54,864 nt of DNA from assembly GCA_002633005.1 (NCBI GenBank), contig NMRA01001051.1:1-54864 (forward strand), written 5' to 3'. Below the pieces are notes generated by a model. That model saw only the letters and a program-made list of their open reading frames with translations. It made no database searches and was not told where the DNA came from. Shown piece after piece: positions 24,701 to 36,700 of this stretch. Within the stretch, counting starts at the first letter, position 1, and every line of letters starts with the position of its first letter. The translations under genes were made by a program, and so were the position numbers. This DNA is from Phoronis australis (Eukaryota > Phoronida > Phoronidae).

Positions 24701-27700
24701 CTCTACTAAACGTGTAGACCACATGCGAAGGGGGTAAATAGCAACTACTTTGTAAAGGCGATGACAGATATTTTCATTTCAATTGTATGAAATTGCATAA
24801 ACTAAGAATGAAATGTCAGTAGGTGGTGAGTCGAAGTTGAAGTAGCGCTAGTGACGCAATGGGCTTACCCGAAGAAATGCAAACAGTCATGAGTCCCTTA
24901 TTGAACTAACGCCACCATGATGGTGAAGAAACCCTTTCTGCTCTCAATTTATTCAGATGTGTTAGCATCAACCTATTGAATGTCGAGATCGGCAAATGGA
25001 CAATCGATATTCAATGTGTGGTGCTCACACAGAACCATCACATTATAACATCTGAGTAGGTCAAGGGCATTTCTTATACTAGCGCCACTTCGTGACCCTC
25101 GAGTCTCCCTTACACCTGACCACGGTTTCGTCCAACATCTTAAATGCGTAGAGTGAAAAGACAACTTCACATCCGTTTCCCAAGAAAGTTGACGGGAGAG
25201 TAAGAGATACATGTATTCAAACATCGTCGACGGACATCGACTGGATTGTCTAAAGATTACTATGATGCCATTCGCTAGGTATTCAAAATTAATAAAATCT
25301 CTAGCAGGGCCACCTGTGGTCGATTTTGGAGATCAGTAAAAAATGCCGATGATTGTAATGTTAATCCGGTCATTTTCAAGGCCAGACATGTCCACAACCT
25401 GGTTACTGCGTATACTGTTTGTTAGCCCTCGTTACTAACAAAGAACTATTGCAAAGTCTTACCTCCATTGCAATTGCAAATTTTTGGTCTCTCACCCCGG
25501 CATCGTCTGACCAGCGACACCGCGATTTTTACGATAAAAAGAATTTTGTGTCCAAACAACCCACCAAACTAATATTCCATGCGGATGGCAGCAGCGTTCC
25601 TGTATTATCGAATGCTGTGTTCTCCATTTACTCGCTTTTTCAAGATCAACTTGCATTTGGTGGTCGGACTGAATAGATTGCAATGTCATGGCCGGCTTGT
25701 TCACTCTACCTAGTTTTCCACCTGGCGAGTGCACGTGCGCTGCGCATGCTTAACTCGTAACCGTAGACTTACGCATTGCAAGAGCTAGCGGCTAGTTCAG
25801 TCAACTGTTGACGTATTTCAATTGCGTGGCCTGAGTTGTCACCTCTGCTATTGTTCTATGGGTCGCGGAAAAGGCAAAAATTGTTAATACAAAAATCAAA
25901 TCTAATTCGTAATGTTACCCTTTCCGCGCACTTTGCTATATGCAGTTTGATTTTCCAAACGCGATTGATTTCTGTAAATTAGATTTAATTTTTATGAATT
26001 GGGATTGATTTTCCAAGCAGGATTGATTTTTACGAATTAGGTTTGATTCTTCTATTAACTATTTCTTGCCGTTTCCACAGACAATATCGTTCACTTGAAG
26101 CAGACATCTCAGCTCACAACTTTCCGTCTGCGGTGGTGCTTACATAGATATGACCGTTGTCTGCTCCATTCACACCAGTCCACGTGTATTGTTTGATGTT
26201 GAATCTGGATAATTTCGGACAAGTTCCTAAAATGAAAATTCACGTTATTCGATTAAAGTTTTAACTTAAAAGTTGTACGGAAACGTTGTTCTAAATGTGA
26301 ATGTATCAATCGTGAAATGCGAATTAAACTATGGTTAATTGCCTAAGCGCACTTAGACACGTACCTCACAAAGCGGGGTAAGCGGGATCAGGGGAGGCGG
26401 CGGGGCAAGAAATGTGGGGACGAGGGGAAACGGTAACGGGAATAGAAGGAGAGGGGCGAACGGAGAAGACACAGGGTGTGCGCTGTAAAACTTTGAGGTC
26501 TGCAATGTAAATGTACATAAAATTTGATGCAGCTACATGTAGCTGGAGGGTTAACCCACGGGTTGCTCTTGAAAAAATGGACGAAAACTGGATGAGATAA
26601 TTGTCCCCGTAAACCAACCCGCCTGTTTAGCGCGGAGATTCACAGTCAAAATACGAACAATAAGAAAAACAAGTGACCAAGAATGACTTTAAAATTAAAA
26701 AATAAAATAAAAAAATAATTGCAGGCGGTATGATACACGTTGTACCAGACGTGCGCAGGCCTCGCATGTGAGCCCATTTCACTGATCACCTGGAAATATT
26801 TTTATACTTTATTAATATATGGTTAAAAACGAGCTGAGGAGCTAGAAACCTGGCTCAAGGGTTTAGCAGTGTGACCTGGTGGGACTCGAACCCTAGACCT
26901 CGAGTAAAGAAAGCGGGCACGTATCAACCAGGCCACACTGCCTCCTCTAAAAAGTAAATAGTAGCAGCCTTTTAATTTTGAAAGTCAATGCATTATAAGA
27001 CAAATAAAAGAATAGGTTTTCTTCAGCATAACGGCTAAACCACGAGCATTAAAGTGTTAATCGATTGGAACCGGTTAGTTGCAGTGTGGCTTAGGCTCGC
27101 TTAGGCGTTGGGTTAACAAAACACCCTCATGGTGGTGTAGAAGTGTCTCATGCTACCAACCCTACCCTACATCGTAGCAAAATTTTGCCGTCAGTGAGGC
27201 TTTTGGTTGGCTTCAAGGTAATTCCTTCTACTCGTAAAACTGTGAAGTGTTCAGGCATTTATTGCCACACTAATGCGTGGGAGTTGCCCCGCACCACCCC
27301 TGATCTCCCCGCACTCCCCAACCTTGTGCTCTTCATTAGTGAGATCTCTCTCATTCCTCTAGCCGTCCCCCGATGGTTTGATATTGTCCGGCTACATCCT
27401 TTGTAGCGCCGTGACGTGTCTGGAGTGACGCTGCCACTTTCAACGCTATGAAAGCGGGAAGTTATGATGCGGACGCGATTAAGCATGACTTTGCGATGTC
27501 ACGAATAATGATGATGTACTGAAAGTTTTCATGCCGTGACGGTTGAGTGGCACCTTTATTAAACAGCATAGCCTGTTGCGCCAGATTGGAGTTGAGTGGA
27601 ATGTCCATGTGCTTGGACTTGCCATTTTAACCACTCTAGCTGAACAAGGCATCACACATGTAGATAACGAAATGTGCAGCAAAACATATAGCTCTAATCA

Positions 27701-30700
27701 ACGGTGTTGTTAAATGCTCCTTACCCGGGCACTGTCCCCATCTGCCATCGCTGTCGTAATTAGAAGTGGTCGCGCACCACGGTTGATTGTGATCCGCCTC
27801 AGTACACGTACTGTACGATATGCCTTTGTAAACGAAGGGGAACGTGCACGATGAACCGCCGGCATTTCCACCGTAAGTTGGCAGGTTAGTATCTGTGAAA
27901 AGTGATATGTCATTACGTTTGGTGAAGTACATTAAGGTGAAACGAGTTTTGACATAATTGGATTATTTACAATTAAATTGGCTAAGCTTGCATTGCAATC
28001 ACGTTTTTCCTGTTTGTTTTTGAATTGTTGAGTATCAGATCAGCTATGAGGAGAGCATTCATGAAGCAGAGCTCACTATCATGGTGTCACATATACATGT
28101 GAATGGTTGGTGTCGGTTCAAAACCGTTTTAGCCGGATGATGGCACGACAAGCACGCGAGCCCAGACCCGAACAATTTAATTAGACTCGCGTTTTTCAAC
28201 AATGATGATTTCCATTGGTCTTCGGGAGGTTTTAAAGACATGCTTCCCTGCTCTCCTTGTTTTAACGTTAACAGTAGCGGTACGTTTTACACATGGAGAA
28301 ATTGTTGGCAGCCACTTCGCGCTATTTGCTGTGAGTTCATACATGTACCACGTGACTGCGTTGTGCGACAAGGACAAGAGCCACTCACCGAAAGATCGTC
28401 TCAGGTCATTTTCTTCTACAGTCATGGACACACCGTTGCCACCCCAGCCCGTCTGACCATCCACCACATTGTATCCACTGCATGCACCGATACGGAACTT
28501 GACCACGATGTCGCCGGAGATTGGTAAATCACAGATACCATCAACTGAAATTGCGAAAGCAGACAGATAAAAGATGTAAAATACAGAACAATGGCTGCGT
28601 GGGTACCATTGTCTTACCGATCGAACTGTTGACGTAACGAGCTACAGGAGCTAACAATAATCCGTCCAAAATTCTTTCAGTTGCAACACAGATGCAAACA
28701 TATTAGACTCTTACCGTTGGCAGGGCGATAATCATCCCTTGCTACGCCTTTGTACCACACTATCTCAATCTTCCCGGGCGAGGAACATTCTTGATCGTTG
28801 AAAGTGAAGTACCAACGATTGCAGCAACCTCCGCAGTTATACCCGGCTCGAATGATACCTCGGAAACGAACCCTCAATGAGGTGAAAGAGTATTGTTTCT
28901 TGAAAGTTCTTGTCTGAAACATAGAGGTAGTACGTGTCCATAGTGCGCACAACAGCGGTAGCCTCAGGCAAGCTAGTTTTTCCCAACAGTGGGGGGCATT
29001 GGATTACACTTTTGACAGAGAGTCACTAGAACATCAGAATGCTAGTCCTCTTAAAAAGAGGCCCACTTGTAGCGAGCTTCCATGAAAATGTCCCGGATGA
29101 TAAGGTTTTATTTTCAAAAGATCATCTTTTTGTTAATTATACTTCTGGACAACGTCGAATTTCGTCATTCTTTCGGCGCAAAAAACATGTCTAAATTACC
29201 ATTTCTTTTCCACTAGAATCCGTTTCAGTTCTACTTAATCCGCGACTGGTGTTTGTGCACTACGGGTTGTCGAAATCTTGGCATTACTGTGCACACCCTG
29301 CAGTAAGCGGCTTCATGCAATAATGCCACGCTACTCTCTGATTAAAGTTGGACTGAAACACTATTTTGATCACATTTGTTTTAGACCAAAACAGAATTAG
29401 CTCGTACGTAAATAAAGATATGTTGATCTGACGTTTCGGTTTATAACTTTAAACCATTCTCAAGGCATCAGTTCACATACTCTAACAGGCTACACAGGTG
29501 CAAAACGTGACGCTTACCTGTGCAGTTTTTTAAACTGTGTCACCTGTTTAATTATGTGAACTGTTGCCTTGAGAATGGTTTAAAGTAATGAAAAGGAAGG
29601 AGACATCGGATCAACATGTCTTTATTTACGTACGCGCTAATTTTAAAGTTCGTGAAAGACTATATTATTGCACCGGCTTTTCGTCTAAACTTCCTGACAT
29701 TCCGACAAGAAGTTTATCCAAGCTTGGCATAATCCGACAAAGTTGTCTCGAGGTGTCTTCAGCTTAGTTTATTTTAAAAACTTCAGTAAGCTCCGCGGGG
29801 TTTTACGAACAACTGAATTTTAACTCATTAAGATCGAAGTAGTTAAACACACGCCATGTTGTCACAAATTAACAGAAGTTACAAAATAAATATTAAAAAC
29901 CTTCTGCAAAGTCATTCATAAAGAATTTGTTAAATGCACGACACTTTTCATTGTTTACAGTCTTTATTCCCTTACGTTCGTACCTTCGGAACAAAACTCT
30001 ACTCTCAACTGAACATAAATACAGTAACTGACATAGCGACATAATTAAAAGACACACGATATTTCGAAACATACTTGTCTCATTCTCAAGTGAAGATAAA
30101 ATGACGCAGTAATGCCACCACAGAGTATAAGCTGATGACACACACAGTGAAACACGGCGGGTGTGAAATACTGCAAAGAATGACTAATGAAGGGGGGTAA
30201 CAGGAAAGTCACGCAAACAAGTGTAACGTGCGGCGCGACCCTGTTTGCAGCTCATTGGCAAAACAGGCTTCTCAAAAGCAAGTAAAAGGGACTCTAATAC
30301 TTTCAAACGCAGCACATCTTGCTCCACGTAGCGAATTGACGTGTTTTCCACAATTTCTTGAGGGTGATTGATGCTCACACACGGAATTCCGTGTGTCCTT
30401 CATCATGTTTCCGCAAGACCACTTTTCAGTAGGTGGCTCTGTGTCAGAGGGTATTTATAGTACTGATCATTCGGGAATCACAGCTGTCCAATCAGCTATC
30501 AGCGGACCTCGGATTTCACAGATTAGATACGAGTGCCCAAACAAGGGGTGACCTTTCGTCATCCCGCCGCTTTGCAATTACATGTACTAGCCTTCCTCAA
30601 CGCACCAAAGTGTGTTTTTTCGAACTGACAAAGAGGCAAATTCAGGAACTGAAATAACTCCAGGTTCACTTTGTCGACTTAATGATGATATTTTGGGACG

Positions 30701-33700
30701 TTCAAGCCAATAAGGCGTGCAAGCCAATAAGGCGCACAAGCCAAAAAGGCGTGCAAGCCAATAAGGCGTGCAAGCCAATAAGGCGAGCAAGCCAATAAGG
30801 CGTGCAAGCCAATAAGTCAAACGGTTTGCCAAACACTTGGAGGGAAAGCATTGAGTACTCGGCTTCGCCAAAGGGAATAGGGAAAGGAATGTTTGACCAC
30901 GGTCCAGTATCAAATCTTTTTACTAGAAATCGAACTCGAGTTGCAATTTACGTTCTAATTGGATTCAAATTAAAATAACTATCTATTATTTGTGCTTAAG
31001 AATATTTTGGTTCACAGTGGCTGATTGATTGTGTAATAATTTTTGCACTTGGTGACTCCATTGAGAATTAAAGCCGTGAGTTGGATCTCGAACTCGAAAT
31101 CTGTAGTTTTTACTAGAAATCTAGAGATGGTACTCCGGCTCAGATCCTAGAATTATCAAGTACAAACTTGGGCTAGAAATTCATTTGCGTAATCCATAAT
31201 ATCTTCTAGCACAGAAATATAAACGCTTGCCTTGAGTTTGCACTGAAATGAGTAGTCAAATATACGAATTTTTAATTGTCAAATTCAAACTCAACCCAAT
31301 CAAGCATGTGAAAGAGAGAATATTGCGCAATCGGTGAACTCAATGATCGAGTCCCAATGTGAATTAAGAAAATCAACGAGACATTAAGTATCAGTCCACG
31401 GATCCACCGACCACTGTACAGCCAACAAGCGGCAAGGTGGGGGGTCAGCCATTCAGATCCATGTTTAGTCTGATAAATCACATTAGGGATGAGAGAAAAT
31501 GGGTGAAGTATGACACCACAAAGTTTGGTGGTTTAGGAGATACAAGGGAAGTGTTCTGGGGGGCAAAATGAGGCAATTTCTTGGTGTGGAATGAGTCATT
31601 TTTGACCAAAATTTCTACTCCAGTTTCTGCTTCAAACAGAATCGTTTCTGAANTAACGTAACCCGGTGAAAACTGAGGATAATTCCGACAAACGAGATTA
31701 GCCCACGCCTATCACAGTTACGGTTGCGGAAGTGCCACAAGGGAAAGGCCAATATGGTGGAAGTTATTTGCACGAGTACCATTGCAGCATATTCTTTGTG
31801 ATACAGGTGTACATGTACATGTAGGTGTAAATAATCGCACCACCGCTTATTACACCTAAAAACCTATCAAATCGCCCAACCTTTTATAAAGGTACCAATG
31901 CAACATGCGCGTCAAACAACCAAGAATATGTGAAATAAAAAACAGAATCACAAGCTTGAATACCACTGTTTATGAGCAATATCCGATGTCTGATTATTGG
32001 CAATACTATTTCGCGCTGCCATCCACGTCCATAGTATCAGGTTTGACTGTTGATTCATATTCATGCTATCAAATACAAGTTGTGAAGAAATAGCAATTGG
32101 TTAGTAACTTTCTTCTGTAAATAAAGCTTTTAAGTTTATAAAAGTGGGCTATTATTGGAACCAGTCTCTCCGACCCTCGCATTGCTACGGTGATGACCGA
32201 AGATGTGTTCCGTAGACGCATCATGTGAAACTCGCCAAACGTAAGATCACGCAGGCCTCCGCGAGACATTTCCACGTGCTACAAGCGAACCACCTAGTCA
32301 CTCTAGCTTTTCTCGCGAATGTCTTAGTACGTTTATGGAATGCAGACCTATTCTAGCAAGCTACATTTCGTTCTCGCTCGCTAGAACAGATAACCAACAT
32401 CACACAGGAGATAGGCTGCAAGTTAGCGACTGGGGGGGCATTAATTGCTTTACGCTGTGATGTTTTATGCATGGCTCCATACGAATAAGGTAACAAACAG
32501 TAATGTTGCTTACAAACAGGTCATTGTTAATCACGCAGGAAGCCAAAAGGTGGTGAACTGCTTTTTGTCTCCGACACATGAAGATGTTAAAAACAGGAGT
32601 CTATATTCATCAGCACCACCTACATTGTAGTAAACATAAAGTCTCAAAGAGACATGGAACGCGAAAGCTCGTCAAAAACAATTCCTGACGAAAGTATAGT
32701 CGCAACGTCTACTACAGGTTTATTCTCTCCCCATGTGCGGGAATTTCTAGAAAAATTTTAAAAAATCATGAATTTTGAAATACGCAATATGTATGGAAAA
32801 ACTCAGTAGTCACCACAGAGTTTCTTATCTCCCTCCCATTTATGATAAATCCACGTATGCGCTGACAGTCATTTGACAGCTGACGGACAAAATTGATATG
32901 AACGGCAGATTATCATGTCTAATCGCACTTCGAACCTGAGGTCGACACAACAATATGAGCCAAGCTAGTGAAGCATGGGATTTCCTAAAAATGGTTACGA
33001 GTGCATTTTAAAATATATTTGAATACTACATTACCTTTGAAACTAATTCCAAACAATTGGGACTTACATCAACTACCTCTTAATCGGACTGACTGCTGCT
33101 TGAAGTCTCCATTGTTTTGTTTCAAAGGTCAGAGGTCACATTTCCCATATACGGCAAATTTTCTACGCTTATATCTTGTCATATTAAATAAGGAGACGTG
33201 TTTTGCATTGTGGGGGAAAATCGACGAAGTGACGAACAGTTAGCAGATCAGATTTTTTTTGAAATTCGAAACTAAAACTTAAAAATTTTTACTGTAAACG
33301 GTGAACGGCTCGAATTCTGTTTCAGTGTCGGAGAACCACTTTGAATAATGCAATTTAGGCAGATTTTCGCGTTCCAGGCCTCTTTAAGGGCGTGTTGCTT
33401 ACATGAGGTATGAAAGACTTACCAACGCAGACTCCTACGTTGTTAGTGCAGTCTTTCACACAGGCGTGGCCTCCGTCTGCGCAATTGGCGTTCGTGCATT
33501 CAGTGCTTGAGTCAGCCTTGTTGTTGACGTTGTCCTGGAAAGAGAGACAGTACATGTATGTCTACCTCTGAAATTTTCATGCATGAATATTTTCTGTGAA
33601 CGCGTCAATCATGTTTATGACCTTTAAAAAAACTGTCACAATTCTCAGAGAACTGTAGTTGGTCGTTGCATATAGTATCATTCCCTTCGCATCTCAAAAC

Positions 33701-36700
33701 TCAGAGTGAGTGTAATATGTCAGAAGATAGCAAAGAAGTGCTTGAGGCACAGGTTCATTCAGCCGAGGTGTGGCCATTTTGTTGCAGAACCAACAAGTAA
33801 ACAAAGTCAAAGTTAAACACTAATGAGCTGAGATTCATTCATTTTCAGATGATACACCTGTACTTGTGTTTAGTTGAAAGATCACCATTTGCGAATACGT
33901 TTTGAATTAAAGGAAGTGGAAATGGTACGTGTTAGCAATTAAGGGTGTAGTGTACAATTTTAAATTATCCTTGGGTATGTCTAAATGTTTCATCTCTTGT
34001 ACTTTGGTCTTTGCCAGCTGCAAATTGAAAAATGTGGAGGTCACGTAATCATTATTCCGTTATAGCTGCCTAAAGCAGAGCACAAAAGTGAAATTCAAAT
34101 GGTTTGCTGAAAATCCACCAGTAAACCAAACAATGATATAAGAACTGTTGAAAACGAATTAATTTCGTTGAAAAATGTCGGAGTAATGTTTTTCGCTGCT
34201 TTAATTATATATCCCTGTTCACTGATTTTCTAACGAGGGTGCAAGTAAACGTTTTCCTTTCATGATTTTTAGGACATCTGTGCTCGAGAAAATTACGGTT
34301 TACGTTTTAACGTACATGTAAAATAAATATAGATTATTAAATGGCCATTTCGTTAACTCTCGTAAGCTAGAGCCCGAATGAATTTTGGAGAATTATCCCT
34401 CTCCGAGGGCAATAATTCTCCAAAGTCAACTCGGGGTCTAGAAAAATTGGATAACGACTGAGAATATGTAATAATCTATTGATACTACATACTAAAATCA
34501 TTGCCTATTCCAGGTTCGCGTCTGAACTGGACATTTCGAGTTATCACTCGGAATCTGAAGCTTTTTTGTCGAATCGTGAAACCATAAGATGACAACATGA
34601 AAAAGACAATATTCTGCGTAAATGTAATATCATTGAGTGAATATTCTGCGTAGATTGTAATATCATTGATTGTAGAATAAATATATGTCAAACAACACCA
34701 GATAAAATGGTTGGTGTTATCAGCCGAGGTTGCTGCGCCGAGTAAGTATTTTTACTCCGTCTTCGACCTCGTAAAAATGTTTACTGGAAGGAATTCGGAC
34801 AGCTAATGCAAAAGTGTCGCATTCAGCTTCCCAACAGTCTGCCTTACGATCGAATTATTCTTGGACTTTACGAGACGCATGATTTTCTTTTTAACACTTT
34901 GTTTCTAATAGCCAAACAGTACATGTAAATTTACAAGGAGAGATTTCACAAAAATATACCTAATTTTCACAGGTTTATTACATATACTTATGAGTACTAC
35001 AATGTTGAAAATTAATTGCATACAAAAACTTTTTTATATGACAGCTTCTCTGTGAAATGAGAAAATTTCGTTGTTCACGTTAACTACATGTAGCAGTTCT
35101 TTACTTTAAACGAGATACGAGAATGGTCTTTCCTGAGGTGTGCATGCGTGAATGAATGGATGTACTTATTTGTTTGTTTGTTTTTGTACTGTTTTATAAA
35201 TGATAATGAATTCTTAAAAAAAAGAATTTAAAGTCACGTCACCTTGTCATGACAAGCAACGGCAGTCGTGAAAGACTACGACCAGTGGCCAAATTTAATG
35301 TTGTTTAGCAATTCACATGTCATATAGATGACTGTCTTCGTCCTCATTCTCTTGAACAGCGTTATATTGAACACACGGTCTGTTCTCTATCGCGACGGAT
35401 GACCATGCGTTTGCAGGGGAGGGGTCCGTCCAAGATCACTTTGTACACCAAAATGGCCAAAAAATAACTACGCGGGAAATAGTAGACAATATCGTCATTC
35501 ACTATGTTGAAAATGACATTTTTCGGCTAAAGATTTTGTAGCCGCTATTGATTAGTCATGAAAAACCTGTGTTGAATGAATAGCTCACAGGTATTTGTAG
35601 CACGCTGGCTCTGCTTCGACAGAGTTTCTGGCTTTTTACCTTGTGTTGCATTCTCAAACTCTGATTCTACGCTGCCACGTGTAATTCACTGTTTATTTCG
35701 CTCTGTATATATTCATTCTACTCATTGCCTGTTGATGTGACATGAAGTCACGAATTTTTTTCCCATATGCGTTGAATCTTTCGAGGGAAATACAGCTATG
35801 TAATAATGTTTCCGTATTCACCTCCCGCACTACTTCAACAGTGACCTCTGACATCCAAGGTTCAAAAGGTACTGTAAGTCAATGTCGTCTCGACGTCGTT
35901 AGCCGGTTAGATCATCAAAGTTTCGGGAAATACCTTAATTAAAGTAATGCAATTCTAGCAATGTAAATACCACTCAACACGCAACCAGGTCTCAATCGTA
36001 TTGTCTGGCACAGGACTGTTAATTATACGACAGTTCTGTCTCAGTTTTCAGTTTCTATATATTTTATCGTATGCAACTCAGGCACCGACTTCAATATCAA
36101 TCATTGTTGACACTGGCCATGGCAGCACCCGATACTATAGGCGACAGTATTGCACGAGCAGCAACGACGACCGTCCCAGCAACACGTGAACTTATCCATG
36201 CTACAGAATCCGTATCCAGCCAGCTAGCTGCATGAACAGGCTGTCGTGTATTTAGTATACAGCTTTGTACCAAGGCTACAGAATCCGTAGAAATGCGACA
36301 ACATACCTGCAACAACACTACAACAGACATATTCGCGGTGGCACTTTTACAATGTTATAAATATTATTATTATTTATTTATACTCGCAATATGATACAGG
36401 TTCAATGCACAGTCGTTTTCACATTTTTATCAATTTCAAGTAATAAACCGTTACATTTAAAACTGTTTTCTTTTACTATATTAAGTTCGCAACATAACGC
36501 GCACGTACATACAAAACAGGTTGTGATTCGCCACGTAAACAGTCAGGGTGAAGTATTCTTAAATTGCCAAAAGAAAACAATAGAAACTCACGAATTCGAT
36601 GTGTGTGTGATAAATAACTCGACATTATTCCGCGTATCGACCTCGACCTTCGGTCTCGGTCGATACGCGGAATAATATCTCGCGGGATATTATTTCATGT

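Larger units (their letters stand above)
28914..33422 (-). other. Gene 2 intron interval with a missing exon A
   Basis: Exon 3 ends in phase 1 and exon 5 starts in phase 0, so an exon of 2 modulo 3 bases must lie between them. Gene 1 has a 95-nt exon here (6415-6509). I read this interval on the minus strand for the DNG codon pattern and flanking splice sites and found no match. A single unknown base (N) at 31653 marks a possible assembly join. The interval also contains a fold-back element, a 17-nt minisatellite and a MITE. Confidence 0.6.

Noticed and set aside
26727-26947. Functional tRNA gene
   Set aside because: The A and B boxes are present but the acceptor stem does not pair and a related copy exists, so a SINE fits better.
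30587-30913. Leu/Ala-rich open frame on the minus strand
   Set aside because: It is the translation of a 17-bp minisatellite; the period is not a multiple of three.
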